51,246 bases of DNA, taken from positions 1 through 51,246 of the forward strand of contig CANJLI010000012.1 of NCBI GenBank assembly GCA_947475005.1. The letters run 5' to 3'. The notes beneath the pieces are model-generated. The model did not search any database and was not told the origin of the DNA. It saw nothing but the letters and a program-made list of their open reading frames with translations. Below, one piece after another: positions 17,917-27,302 of this stretch. Position 1 is the stretch's first letter, and every line of letters begins with the position of its first letter. A program made the position numbers and the translations under genes. The DNA comes from Deltaproteobacteria bacterium (GTDB lineage: Bacteria > Bdellovibrionota_B > Oligoflexia > Oligoflexales > Bog-1112).

Positions 17917-18588
17917 ATGCGAGGACAGCAGCTAGGACTGAAGGATCGAGTAATTGGGTCTATATTTTTAGGGTTGGTATGGATCCTGAATAAAACCTAC
18001 CGATTTCGATATGGGGGGGTAGAAAATCAAAAAAAAGCCCGAAATTTTCATCCAAAAGGGGTCTACTGTGTAGCAGTGTGGCATGAGTTTGCCTTGCCCA
18101 GTGTATTGGCAGAACGAGGAAGGACCCCCCACTGTATTCTCATCAGTCCCTCTCGAGACGGTGGCTTTGTGGATTTCCTCTCTCGCAAATTGGGATTTTA
18201 TACGGCTCGAGGTAGCAGCTCCCGAGGAGGTGCTGAGGGGGCTCGTTTGCTTCATCGATATCTTGCAGAGGGTATCCCTGCTGCATTCACCATTGATGGG
18301 CCCCGTGGCCCTCGACACAAATGCAAGCCTGGTGTGGTGCGCACCGCCATGAAAGCAGGATGCTGTGTGCTACCGGTCTCCGTTGCGGTGGATCGTGCAT
18401 ACATCATGCGCAGCTGGGATCGCAACTGCATCCCCAAACCTTTCGCGAAGATCGTATTTCAATATGGAGAGCCGATTTTCTTTCCTCCACTCGCGGAAGG
18501 TCAAGAGCTCGATGTAACCTATACAGAGCAAATAGAAGCAGCTTTGGCACAGACTCACAAAGAAGCACTTGCTACTCTCCACCGATAG
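17917..18588 (+). CDS. DUF374-type lysophospholipid acyltransferase-like protein
   Basis: 223 residues from ATG 17917, with AAAGGA six bases upstream (a GTG at 17875 is less likely). A hydrophobic anchor VIGSIFLGLVWIL lies near the N-terminus. The family pattern follows: VAVWHEFALP (the His-containing block), ISPSRDGGFVDFL, RGSSSRGGAEGARLL and FTIDGPRGPRHKCKPG. DUF374 proteins are related to LpxL/PlsC-like acyltransferases of lipid A or phospholipid assembly. The precise acyl acceptor is unknown. Confidence 0.85.
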   Translation: MRGQQLGLKDRVIGSIFLGLVWILNKTYRFRYGGVENQKKARNFHPKGVYCVAVWHEFALPSVLAERGRTPHCILISPSRDGGFVDFLSRKLGFYTARGSSSRGGAEGARLLHRYLAEGIPAAFTIDGPRGPRHKCKPGVVRTAMKAGCCVLPVSVAVDRAYIMRSWDRNCIPKPFAKIVFQYGEPIFFPPLAEGQELDVTYTEQIEAALAQTHKEALATLHR

Positions 18589-18688
18589 ATAAATCAAATT
18601 TTCATTTACATCCCCTCCAAGCACGGCTATTTCAGTCTAACAAGGTACGACTCTGGCTTGCATATTTTTATACGGCATTGGAGAGAGA

Positions 18689-19195
18689 ATGAAACGGTTG
18701 ATCCCACATCGGTATATCGGGTTGTGTTTTTCGTTTGCTGCCTGTTGGACGCTCTCTGCATGGGCAGATCGCATCGAAGTTTCTACAGGGGAAGATGCAT
18801 ACAAAATTTATTGGGCACTGGGGGAAGAAAAGGAATCAGAAGAAGTGATAGTAGAAGAGATCGATGGAATTCCCATTTATTATATGACGAAAACCACCAA
18901 GACACGAGGGGCTCTCTCCTGCACCTACGATCCACGCGCAGTTGAAGATGAAAATGTGAAGATGGGCTATACTTGTTCTCTCGATGTGCCCTCCCAAACT
19001 GAGGGGACAGAACCTACAGTGATACAGGGAGCGAATGAAGTCAAATGTAAGGGTGAGACAGCAACAACAATTTTTAATGCATTGAAAGAGCCAAACACAC
19101 AAGACTCAGAAGGGATACTGTCTTTTACCACAGCGGGTAATTTAAAGTGTCTTCAATATGAACACACTGTACTTTGGTGTACCTTTTCCAAGTAA
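18689..19195 (+). CDS. secreted Cys-containing protein of unknown function
   Basis: 168 residues. GGAGAG precedes ATG 18689. A signal peptide (about 1-26, ending SAWA-DR) is followed by an acidic stretch (EEKESEEVIVEEIDG) and five cysteines in the C-terminal half (SCTYD, YTCSLD, VKCKG, LKCLQY, LWCTF). The paired-strand look suggests a disulphide-rich periplasmic or secreted protein. No family recognised. A terminator-like hairpin follows about 100 bases downstream. Confidence 0.7.
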   Translation: MKRLIPHRYIGLCFSFAACWTLSAWADRIEVSTGEDAYKIYWALGEEKESEEVIVEEIDGIPIYYMTKTTKTRGALSCTYDPRAVEDENVKMGYTCSLDVPSQTEGTEPTVIQGANEVKCKGETATTIFNALKEPNTQDSEGILSFTTAGNLKCLQYEHTVLWCTFSK

Positions 19196-19295
19196 TCAAT
19201 CGCACTCCCCCACTCTTTCTCCTAACTTTGTAAGTTACTTCTAGTCATCTCAACAGCAGAAACAAATACCCATAGAACTAAATACGAGAAAAAAA

Positions 19296-19320
19296 AACCG
19301 AACACTCGGTTGCCTCTTTT
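19296..19320 (+). terminator. probable intrinsic terminator after the secreted Cys protein
   Basis: AACCGA-ACAC-TCGGTT preceded by an A-run and followed by GCCTCTTTTGCTTTTTT. A-run/stem/T-rich symmetry means it could work in both directions; in the plus direction it closes the gene ending at 19195. Confidence 0.5.
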
Positions 19321-19354
19321 GCTTTTTTCATCTACTTCTTACTCACTCGCAAGA

Positions 19355-19384
19355 GTGATAAAAAACCTACTAATACCATATAAT
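19355..19384 (+). promoter_or_regulatory. probable promoter for the secreted protein at 19447
   Basis: A perfect TATAAT (19379-19384) with GTGATA (4/6 of TTGACA) 18 bases upstream, about 60 bases before the ATG. The 250-base gap before 19447 holds this and the terminator above; nothing else is seen. Confidence 0.45.
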
Positions 19385-19446
19385 TAAAGAGAGTAATCAT
19401 TTAGAGAGAAATTTTTATCTGAGATGGGAATGTTGGGAGAGAATGT

Positions 19447-20391
19447 ATGTTTTCCTATAACAGAGCTCACATTTTATTTTTGTTTTTAATCTCCATCCTC
19501 TCGGATAGTAATTGTTTTTCTGCTTGCCATTCTTTTACCTTGGAAGAAAGAATTTTTGTTAGAACCCTCTCCAAAAAGAAATTCGAAAAAGTTGAATTTT
19601 CTAGACTAGTACGGGACAACGCCAATTTGGATAAATTCTATCATGGTTTAGTTCGTCACTTTTTTACTCAATATCTCGCCTCCTGCGTGCTAAGCTCGGG
19701 AAAAATTCAGCGCATAACGGATTCTACTCTTGATACAACAGCTATAGGATGTGATTTAATCGGGAGGACAGTTTCTTTGCCAGGCGTCAGCTTTGGCACT
19801 GATTGTATGAGCTTTGCTTTACGAGTGAAGGCTGATCAAAAAGCCGGTCGTCACCATCGAAGGGTGTCTGAAGGCATTCTCGATCCAACGGAATCTTTAG
19901 ATATTATCCAAGAATTTTCTCGGCAAATCAGTCGAATTTTCCTACCCATTGTTACAAAATTAAAACCTGCACAGGTCAAAGATTTCTCTACTCAGCTTGG
20001 AGATAAAATGCTTAAATTACTTAAAACTGGATTGTATGGAGGAGGAGACAACGCTGAAATCGCCGAAAGCATGATTGTTGCGTTGTTAAGACCAACAAAG
20101 AAAAAGTTTAAATTTAAAAATCTATTTTCCAGAATTTCTTTACATCGACTTCTTTACGAAACACCGATCAAAATACATGGGGATGAAAAATTGTTTTTTA
20201 TGAAAATAGCAGCTAAAAAACGAAGCAAAGTCGATCCCGACATGTACAAACTATTGCCCCCAAAAATAGAAAAGAAACTCTCCTCAGAGATTTGGAAGCC
20301 TGATGCACTGCAAGTGGTACATATCCGTGGGTTAGGGGATTTTTTTGGGTTTGAAAACGAATTTTTCTTCCAAGGAACTAGTTCTATTTAG
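19447..20391 (+). CDS. secreted orphan protein, AT-rich
   Basis: 314 residues. The N-terminal signal peptide is hydrophobic (ILFLFLISILSDSNCFSA). The remainder is mostly alpha-helical in character and rich in Lys/Phe. Segments such as LDKFYHGLVRHFFTQ and IGCDLIGRTVSLPGVSFGTD match no family I know. Base composition is distinctly AT-richer than the metabolic genes. It converges on another secreted orphan (20421-21620) that has a similar block, MEEFMKGLVRNFAKK, at the same distance from its signal peptide; the two could be distant paralogues. Confidence 0.65.
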   Translation: MFSYNRAHILFLFLISILSDSNCFSACHSFTLEERIFVRTLSKKKFEKVEFSRLVRDNANLDKFYHGLVRHFFTQYLASCVLSSGKIQRITDSTLDTTAIGCDLIGRTVSLPGVSFGTDCMSFALRVKADQKAGRHHRRVSEGILDPTESLDIIQEFSRQISRIFLPIVTKLKPAQVKDFSTQLGDKMLKLLKTGLYGGGDNAEIAESMIVALLRPTKKKFKFKNLFSRISLHRLLYETPIKIHGDEKLFFMKIAAKKRSKVDPDMYKLLPPKIEKKLSSEIWKPDALQVVHIRGLGDFFGFENEFFFQGTSSI

Positions 20392-20420
20392 GGCATGTCG
20401 TCAAACAATCAAATATGAAA

Positions 20421-21620
20421 TCACTCCACGAAATAGGCAAGGAAGTGCTTTTCAAATTCGTCATACGTTTGGTAACTCATACTTTCTCCCCAAATTGCAA
20501 TACCTTTACCAGTCTCTCTGTCATAAGTAACTTTTTCAAAAGAAGGCAGACCCGCATAGGCCAAAAGACCCTCGAGCAAGAATTCTGCTACTGCACCCCC
20601 TCCTCGTTGAGAAGCTGTTACATGGGATTCAAAATACACAATGAAAGAAATGGCTTTCAATAATTCTTCGGCTTCCTTGGAACTGGACTGAGACTGCTTC
20701 AATATTACATCAAAATTTTTCACCACTTCATCATATAAATGGGCATTTTCATGTTTCCTCGCATCACGGCGATATCCTCTGGCAAGATTTAACTCTCCAC
20801 CATGATAAATTACATAGTTATAGTCATATCCCCTTACAGATGCTGCTTTTGAAAGAGGATACCCCCTCATGACATAGACAAAATTTGCCCCTTGATTTGG
20901 ATTTTTTGATTCACCAAATAATGCCTGCAAAGCTTTACCCACGGTATTCCACGGCCCATCAGAATTAGAAAAAATAGGGGTACGAATGCCAGAAACATAC
21001 CCTTCCTGATAGACCCCAAAGAGCCTATAATTAGAGCTCCCTTGGATTATAGCAATGACATTACGATACAAATTTAAAAAATGAATTAATTTTCTGTACA
21101 CACGAGCATGAACCATATCCCCTTTGCACTCTTCTCGTGCTAGTAAAAGAGAAATGACATTTTTTACTAAAACAGGGGAAAATTCTTTATAAAAAGAGAA
21201 AACATTTTGATCTCCATATGTTTTCGACATATCGCCATCTCCCACAACAGCCGGCATTACACCCTTCATAGAAATGTCGTTTGTCGCATTAATAAAAAGA
21301 ATGAGATCATCATGATTGAAAAGGCTATTACTATTTAAGACATCGTCGATATCGAAAAAAGAGGATTTAATTCTTTCTTCATCTGTATCTTTTTTTGCAA
21401 AATTCCTGACAAGACCTTTCATAAATTCTTCCATATCAGCAGAATTTGCACTTGATTCTGTTACATCTTGAGGAAATATAAGTCCAAGTGTAAGCTTCGC
21501 AAGAGGCCGTCCACTCAAAGTAGGCATGCCCTTACCAGGAGATGAAGCAGCGGAAAAAGCCTGATTACAGGTTAAAAGAATACCTATAGCAAAAGAATAA
21601 AAGTGATATCTTTTCTTCAT
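20421..21620 (-). CDS. secreted orphan protein, AT-rich
   Basis: 399 residues from ATG 21620 (GAGG five bases upstream), which starts the signal peptide MKKRYHFYSFAIGILLTCNQ; the longer reading to 21746 is rejected. The mature protein has FMKGLVRNF near residue 62, a central helical part and a C-terminal segment KHENAHLYDEVV, without an HExxH motif. No known domain. It is convergent with the 19447 gene, with 29 bases between stops and no obvious terminator. AT-rich composition and lack of family suggest a lineage-specific or acquired secreted protein. Confidence 0.65.
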   Translation of the reverse strand: MKKRYHFYSFAIGILLTCNQAFSAASSPGKGMPTLSGRPLAKLTLGLIFPQDVTESSANSADMEEFMKGLVRNFAKKDTDEERIKSSFFDIDDVLNSNSLFNHDDLILFINATNDISMKGVMPAVVGDGDMSKTYGDQNVFSFYKEFSPVLVKNVISLLLAREECKGDMVHARVYRKLIHFLNLYRNVIAIIQGSSNYRLFGVYQEGYVSGIRTPIFSNSDGPWNTVGKALQALFGESKNPNQGANFVYVMRGYPLSKAASVRGYDYNYVIYHGGELNLARGYRRDARKHENAHLYDEVVKNFDVILKQSQSSSKEAEELLKAISFIVYFESHVTASQRGGGAVAEFLLEGLLAYAGLPSFEKVTYDRETGKGIAIWGESMSYQTYDEFEKHFLAYFVE

Positions 21621-21836
21621 ACTGACCTCAATAATTAATAATAAAAAATTTGACATTACTGCTCCTCCTTCTTCAGCGCCATATTCCTCAAACAATAATA
21701 ATAGTAATGTGTGGGGAGGATACAGCCCAAAAGGTAGACAAAGCAAATAACCTTTGTTTTTATGAGCTTTTTCAGTCTGTTGTGTAGATTTTTTATCTAA
21801 AACTATCTGGGGCCTCTGGGGATGAGCCCGGATTCA

Positions 21837-22910
21837 CTACTTCAAGCAAGAAGCACACAACACCACAAATTGAGCCCCATGCTGATGAATAATCTCTCCG
21901 ATGGAGAATAAGATCTCCTGCTGGCAGGTAAGAAACTTCTCTTCCTGGGTATCTTTGGTAAACGCACTTATCTTGAGCTCTAACCCTGCATCCGTATATT
22001 TTACAAAATAAACCTGACGCGACAGCTTGGAGTCAAGATCAGGATGGGTATTGAGCAACGTACGCAAGGCCTCGATAATGGCAGGCATCTTCTCCAAATC
22101 TTCGTAGCGAAGGTGCAACAGCATCGAAATTTGTCGGTTGTACATGCGACCTGGATTTTCAATGATGGCATCGGTAATCAGGGAGTTTGGAATGTAGGTA
22201 GGTCGACGATTCAAGGTGCGGATTTTTGTCTTGTTCCATCCGATGGATTCTACCACGCCTTCAAAATTTTTATTGGGAGATGTAATCCAATCCCCGGCAG
22301 AAAAAGGGCGTGAAAGCGAGATCATCAATCCACCAAAGAAATTTGCGATTACTTCTTTGGCTGCCAATGTAAGCGCAAATCCTCCGATCCCCCCAAAGGT
22401 ATAAAGTGTACTAAGTGAGACCCCAATATTTTCCAAAATCACCAACAAGGCAATCAAGTGAAAGAAAATCGTAATCAGCTTGTTCACCACCAGTGGGACA
22501 TCGGCATCCAGTGGGCTTTTACGTCTCATGGCGTGAGCCAAGGATATCAAAAAATCTCCTTTGATTTTTTGCAAAATCCAATCGATTCCCAAGATCAAGA
22601 CAATATTGCGAATCAACTCAACCTTCACATGGCTGCGGGGCCACATGGAAGCCTCCACTAAAGCCTCCAACACAGACAGAGTCCCAATCGCTAGAATCCA
22701 CAAAGGCAAAGACCGAGAAAAGCTACGAGCTGTACTGCGTGCCCATTCTGGCATCCGCTTCCTTCTCCCAAAGAACAAAGATATATATTTGCCACCCAAG
22801 ACGAGCAGAACGGTGACAAACACAATGATCAAAATTTCTGCAAATACGTTGGTGTGGCTAAAACGAATCAAATTTTTCCATAGTTGAGTGAAAAAAGTAG
22901 GTGCTATCAT
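21837..22910 (-). CDS. MscS-family mechanosensitive channel
   Basis: 357 residues from ATG 22910 (AGGAG seven bases upstream). Transmembrane segments are seen at VFAEILIIVFVTVLLVLGGKY, LPLWILAIGTLSVLEAL, IRNIVLILGIDWIL and LITIFFHLIALLVILENIGV. The pore helix with GGIGGFALTLAAKEVIANFF follows, then the beta domain (PFSAGDWITSPNKNFEGVVESIGWNKTKIRT) and cytoplasmic cage. It releases osmolytes under hypo-osmotic stress. ATG overlaps the stop of the SNF2 helicase gene (ATGA), so it is the last gene of a three-gene coupled operon. Confidence 0.92.
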   Translation of the reverse strand: MIAPTFFTQLWKNLIRFSHTNVFAEILIIVFVTVLLVLGGKYISLFFGRRKRMPEWARSTARSFSRSLPLWILAIGTLSVLEALVEASMWPRSHVKVELIRNIVLILGIDWILQKIKGDFLISLAHAMRRKSPLDADVPLVVNKLITIFFHLIALLVILENIGVSLSTLYTFGGIGGFALTLAAKEVIANFFGGLMISLSRPFSAGDWITSPNKNFEGVVESIGWNKTKIRTLNRRPTYIPNSLITDAIIENPGRMYNRQISMLLHLRYEDLEKMPAIIEALRTLLNTHPDLDSKLSRQVYFVKYTDAGLELKISAFTKDTQEEKFLTCQQEILFSIGEIIHQHGAQFVVLCASCLK

Positions 22911-25162
22911 AGGGCTTCTCCTGTGGCACAAGGTTCAAGCTGCATCCATGACAAAAGTTCTGCATCGGATAATTCTGTAAGCATAATTGTACTTTCTGTC
23001 TGAAGAATTTCTTGGGACAAGGCTTTCTTTGACTCCATCATGGCGTCAATCCGAGATTCCAAAGTCCCTTGGCAGACAAAGGCATGCACCATTACCGGGT
23101 TTTTTTGCCCGATACGAAAGGCCCGATCTGTGGCCTGAGCCTCGGTGGCAGGGTTCCACCACCGGTCAAAGTGAATCACATGGTTGGCTCGGGTGAGGTT
23201 GAGTCCGGTGCCTCCTGCTTTTAAAGAGAGAACGAAAAAGCCCCCTTGGGCTTGAAAGGCCTCCACTTGTTGACGACGGGCATCTAGAGAGGTCCCTCCA
23301 TGCAAGAGGAACCCAGAACGAGAAAAAATGGGGGCCAGGAGGGCACGCAATACTTCCGTCAAGCTACGAAATTGGGTAAAGACCAAGAGGCTTTCGTTTT
23401 GTTCTGCAATCTGAGTTGCCAATTCTTGCAACCGTTGAAATTTGCCACTGTATTGGGGTAAGAAAGCTGTATCCCCTCGGCGTTGATCCGGGTGGTTGCA
23501 GATTTGCTTGAAATACATCAAATACTTCAAAATCAAGCCCTTCCTCTGCACAGAGGCTTCCCGTTCTTTGAGTTCCCCTGTAAGCTCTTGCAGGGTTTCT
23601 TTATACAACAAAACCTGCTCTGGCGTAAGGGAGCAGTAGGCTTTCACTTCTGTCTTTGCAGGCAGATCCGGGAGGATGGTGGGGTCGGTTTTTTTCCTTC
23701 GCAATAAGTAGGGAGAAATCAAGGCGCGAAGGGGTTCATAGGACCCTGCTTCTTTGATTTTCCTCACATATTCTTGAAACTCGGGCACACTTGCTAAAAG
23801 AGACGGACAAGCAAAATCAAGGATGGACCAGAGATCCATCAGAGAGTTTTCCAAGGGGGTTCCCGTGAGGGCAATGCGGGTATTGGCTCGCAATTGCTTT
23901 ACAAATTCGGTTTGCTTCGCAGTAGGATTCTTGATGGCCTGGGCTTCATCAAGGATCAACACATTCCAAGCAAGTTGGGAGAGCCAGGGTAAGCGAGTGG
24001 CCATTGTATACGTGGTTAGCACCACATCCACGTGGGGCCAACAAGGAGGGGGACGAGTAGCATAGAGGGCTTTGTCGTTCTCATAGGGATGCAGCACATA
24101 AAAGCGAAGGGACGGAGCAAATTTTTTTAACTCCCCTTGCCAATTCGGTAACAACGAAGCGGGTACCAGCAATAAACTGGGCTGGGCTTCCTCTCGGCAC
24201 AGCAGCAAGAACGCAATGATCTGCAAGGTTTTCCCTAGACCCATGTCATCCGCCAAACACCCGCCCACCTGGAGCTGATGCAAGGCATAGAGCCATTTGA
24301 CCCCCACCCGTTGGTACGGACGCAAGGTGGCCTGCAAGTGGGTCTCCAAAAGAGGCATAGTCGGCGGATCCGGTAGACGAGCTGGGTCTATCAGATGACG
24401 CAGGTTTTGGGCCAACTGCCGACCCGGCATCCAGGTGACCCAACGCTCTTCGTCCTCTTCCTCCTCCTGGGAGCCCTCCTTGCGAGAGATCGGGGTACGA
24501 GAAAGCATCCGCATGGCATCGGCAAATCGAAGGCCCTGTGCATGGAGCTGGGAGGCCTTTTCCCAGCGTGTAAGGAGGGAGGTAAGCTGTTGGGCATGTA
24601 CCTCAACCCATTGCCCCCGCAACTGGATCAGAGGATCGGTTTGAGCCAATAGCAACGCTATCTCTTCTGGGGTCAATGCAACCCCATCGAGGGTAAGTTG
24701 GGGGGAAAAGGAAAACATACTGTGCAGACCCACCCAACTGGGAGCATCCTCCAAGGTTAGAGTGACCTGCACCCGAGCGGGGGCTCGCTTTTTGCACCAA
24801 CTCTGGGGCACATGCACGGTTACCCCTGCTGCTTCGTAGGCAGGGATTTCTTGCAGAAGATGGTAAGCCTCTTTGGCAGAGAGCAGGACCGGTTTGAAGA
24901 TCCGTTTGCTCACGTACAATGTTTCGAGGAAAGGGGCGCGCTCGCAGGCCTGCTCTAGGGTGCCCAAGAGACGGATATGATCGGGGTGGCGCTCTTCGAG
25001 GGCTTTTTGTAGCAGATGGCCCAAGGTTGCGTGCTGCAGGCGGGCTTTTTCCGGCATCCGGATCCCATGGGTAGCAAGAAATGCAAAGGGGCTCACACTT
25101 GGATCTTTGTGTTCAGCCAAGTGAAAATGAAGGCCTTCGCTAGCAGTACTTTCGTAACTCAT
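22907..25162 (-). CDS. SNF2-family DNA translocase/helicase
   Basis: 751 residues. Residues about 1-270 are a bacterial SNF2-associated region (LTLDGVALTPEEIALLL, then RGQWVEV) and an acidic stretch EGSQEEEEDEERW. The ATPase core has LRPYQRVGVKWL, Walker A DDMGLGKT (about 304-311), DEAQAIKN (about 404) and TGTPLENSLMDLWSIL. The helicase C lobe has LVFTQF, SLKAGGTGLNLT and RAFRIGQ. It is a Swi2/Snf2 double-strand translocase probably remodelling DNA-protein complexes. No nuclease or SWIM domain is fused. The start shares one base with the lipoprotein gene stop (TAATG). Confidence 0.93.
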   Translation of the reverse strand: MSYESTASEGLHFHLAEHKDPSVSPFAFLATHGIRMPEKARLQHATLGHLLQKALEERHPDHIRLLGTLEQACERAPFLETLYVSKRIFKPVLLSAKEAYHLLQEIPAYEAAGVTVHVPQSWCKKRAPARVQVTLTLEDAPSWVGLHSMFSFSPQLTLDGVALTPEEIALLLAQTDPLIQLRGQWVEVHAQQLTSLLTRWEKASQLHAQGLRFADAMRMLSRTPISRKEGSQEEEEDEERWVTWMPGRQLAQNLRHLIDPARLPDPPTMPLLETHLQATLRPYQRVGVKWLYALHQLQVGGCLADDMGLGKTLQIIAFLLLCREEAQPSLLLVPASLLPNWQGELKKFAPSLRFYVLHPYENDKALYATRPPPCWPHVDVVLTTYTMATRLPWLSQLAWNVLILDEAQAIKNPTAKQTEFVKQLRANTRIALTGTPLENSLMDLWSILDFACPSLLASVPEFQEYVRKIKEAGSYEPLRALISPYLLRRKKTDPTILPDLPAKTEVKAYCSLTPEQVLLYKETLQELTGELKEREASVQRKGLILKYLMYFKQICNHPDQRRGDTAFLPQYSGKFQRLQELATQIAEQNESLLVFTQFRSLTEVLRALLAPIFSRSGFLLHGGTSLDARRQQVEAFQAQGGFFVLSLKAGGTGLNLTRANHVIHFDRWWNPATEAQATDRAFRIGQKNPVMVHAFVCQGTLESRIDAMMESKKALSQEILQTESTIMLTELSDAELLSWMQLEPCATGEAL

Positions 25163-25827
25163 TAGAATTTCAGCTTTTCCCAGCCCGGTTGTTTCGAGAT
25201 GTCTTGCGTAGAGGGACCATCCGGAATTTGGCTCATCAATTCGGGTGTAAACATTTGCCCGATATAGAGAGGCAGATTTTTAAATAATGCCTTATTCCCA
25301 AAATCTACAGACGGGAACATAATGGCATAATTTTGTGTGAGCGTGAGAGGGTTTAAATGGACTTTGTTGAATCTGCAATGGAAAAGTTCATGAAATAGAA
25401 TGTACTGCATTTGGGGGCTGTGCATCCCGTATTGAGCGACAAAATCCCGATCTACGTGAATTTCCTTCCAAAAAAGGGTGGTATCCCCGCTTACAAAACT
25501 AGTACTCCTTGCGGCGAAGGTAAGGCAAAGCCCCGCCGTGGGCCCCGTAGCGCCTGGCTCCGCGGGAACATTGTCTCGCACCACCATCACCCGCAGCTGA
25601 GCGGCTATCTCGGGGTCAATATGGGCGCCCGCCTCCTTGGCTTGCTTGTCAAAATCATCGCGAAAAGCGACTAAATCAGGATCGAATTCCAAAGGCGGCA
25701 ATTGGGGGGCCTCATCTTTGATCAGGCGCATCTGGACAAGGAATCCCTGAACCGAGGTAGAGGAAACCACCATCTTCGGCCCTTTGTCGCAGGCAATAAA
25801 AAGCAAAAAACCAAAAAGGATCCTCAT
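25162..25827 (-). CDS. lipoprotein with HExxH metalloprotease-like motif
   Basis: 221 residues. The short signal MRILFGFLLFIAC has Cys13 as the predicted lipid-bearing residue. QYILFHELFHCRFN contains HELFH (around residue 146), the zinc HExxH signature. The segment VDRDFVAQYGMHSPQMQ before it is typical of a buried active-site region, but I cannot name the family or the third ligand. It heads an overlapping operon with a SNF2 helicase and an MscS channel. Confidence 0.7.
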   Translation of the reverse strand: MRILFGFLLFIACDKGPKMVVSSTSVQGFLVQMRLIKDEAPQLPPLEFDPDLVAFRDDFDKQAKEAGAHIDPEIAAQLRVMVVRDNVPAEPGATGPTAGLCLTFAARSTSFVSGDTTLFWKEIHVDRDFVAQYGMHSPQMQYILFHELFHCRFNKVHLNPLTLTQNYAIMFPSVDFGNKALFKNLPLYIGQMFTPELMSQIPDGPSTQDISKQPGWEKLKF

Positions 25828-25928
25828 TATCTTCTCCCTCTTCTTGCTATTTTGTTGGCGTATCGGTACAAAATCCCAGCACCTGACATATGATAAGCAT
25901 ACTACCTTCTCACGAAAGGAACGCTCGG

Positions 25929-26855
25929 ATGAGATGCAATAGAATTTTTACCTTTTGTTTACTGACCCTTCTCTCTATTTCCATATACGGGGCAGATCCC
26001 CACCACGATCATCACGGGCAGCCTACTTCCGCCGTCGCGACCTCCGCGGTAACCGCTCCGCCAGCTTCCGCCGTTCCATTGGGCATGCCTGCCAGCGCCC
26101 CTCAACCGCAGCAAGAAGGCTCCGGGATTGGAACCGGCCTTTGGGCGCGTGGTGCTTCTGCAGGCCCCATTGTATTTGCCGTACTGCTGATCCTCATTTT
26201 GCTCTCTATCTTTTCTTGGGCGATTCTTGTGGCCAAGTGGTTGGTTTTGCGGAAGCTGGAAGAGAGTAGCTCCAAGTTTTCCCATATCTTCTGGGAGAGC
26301 CGGTCACTCAACGACCTCAACCAACGCATACAAGAATACCCCCACAGCCCCATTCGAGAGGCGTTTCGCAATGGGTATGCTGAGTTAATTCGAAGCAATC
26401 CTATGAAAGAACAGGCTATTACACCTGAGATTGGCCTCGCCGCGGCCATGGAGAACGTGCAACGCACCCTGTACAAAACCAAAGGGGAGCAAAAGCGTGC
26501 CATGGAGCGGTTTCTTCCGGTACTGGCGCTCACAGCTTCTGCGGCACCTTTCATCGGGTTATTCGGTACCGTATGGGGGATTATGAATGCCTTCGAGGGG
26601 ATCGCACAGTCGGGAAGCACAAGCTTGGCTTCTGTAGCGCCGGGGATTTCTGAGGCCTTGCTTGCCACCGCCTTCGGATTGGCCGCAGCCATTCCTGCAG
26701 TTGTGGGCTACAACATTGCCCAAAACAAAATTCGTGGGCTTCTGCTCCAGTTTGATGGGTTCAAAGCCGATTTTCTGAATATCATCGAGAGATACCTGGT
26801 GGTGGATCGCGGTGAAAAGGCAGGCCCCTCTTCCTCCCACACCCCAAGATTGTAA
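25929..26855 (+). CDS. ExbB/TolQ/MotA-family proton channel protein
   Basis: 308 residues from ATG 25929 (AAAGGA eight bases upstream). The ion-conducting partner of an energised envelope complex. Three membrane segments are visible: VFAVLLILILLSIFSWAIL, the block FLPVLALTASAAPFIGLFGTVWGIMNAF (signature) and ALLATAFGLAAAIPAVVGYN. Unusually, it starts with a cleavable-looking signal peptide (ISIYGA-DP) and a His-rich then Ala/Pro-rich periplasmic extension (HHDHHGQ near 26). That makes it longer than a typical TolQ (about 230). It is followed by exbD-like and tonB/tolA-like genes at 9 and 6 bases spacing. Confidence 0.92.
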   Translation: MRCNRIFTFCLLTLLSISIYGADPHHDHHGQPTSAVATSAVTAPPASAVPLGMPASAPQPQQEGSGIGTGLWARGASAGPIVFAVLLILILLSIFSWAILVAKWLVLRKLEESSSKFSHIFWESRSLNDLNQRIQEYPHSPIREAFRNGYAELIRSNPMKEQAITPEIGLAAAMENVQRTLYKTKGEQKRAMERFLPVLALTASAAPFIGLFGTVWGIMNAFEGIAQSGSTSLASVAPGISEALLATAFGLAAAIPAVVGYNIAQNKIRGLLLQFDGFKADFLNIIERYLVVDRGEKAGPSSSHTPRL

Positions 26856-26864
26856 GAGGAAGTC

Positions 26865-27296
26865 ATGCAGTTTCGAAATTCAGAATCCGACGAGGACAAC
26901 CAAGACCTCGCAGAGATCAACATCATCCCTCTTGTGGACGTGATGTTGGTGCTCCTGATTATATTTATGGTGGCCGCCCCCCTTTCCCTCACAGGGATTC
27001 AAGTGAATTTGCCACAGACCAAGGCGCGAGGGGCTGCCTTCGACCAAAAACGCATCGTGTTGTCCATTGATCCGAAGGGCGTGTACTACCTAGAGGACAT
27101 GCGCATTCCATCGGAAAATTTGGCTACGAAATTGGAGACAGCTTTTGGATCTCAACCCAACAAGCAGCTCTACATTCGTGCCGATCGCAAGGTGCTCTAC
27201 GAACATGTGGTGGATGCCATGAGTGCAGCCAAATTGGCTGGGGTGGAAAAAATCTCTATGTTGACACAACCCCTTGACCGCCCGTTGGCTCGGTGA
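26865..27296 (+). CDS. ExbD/TolR-family protein
   Basis: 143 residues, one transmembrane helix (about 20-42, INIIPLVDVMLVLLIIFMVA) with the conserved proton-path Asp25, and a periplasmic domain ending in the ExbD fold (LYIRADRKVLYEHVVDAMS). It couples proton flow through the ExbB-like channel to motion of the TonB/TolA-like protein encoded next. The ATG at 26865 has AGAGGAAG upstream. Confidence 0.94.
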   Translation: MQFRNSESDEDNQDLAEINIIPLVDVMLVLLIIFMVAAPLSLTGIQVNLPQTKARGAAFDQKRIVLSIDPKGVYYLEDMRIPSENLATKLETAFGSQPNKQLYIRADRKVLYEHVVDAMSAAKLAGVEKISMLTQPLDRPLAR

Positions 27297-27302
27297 GACG
27301 CC

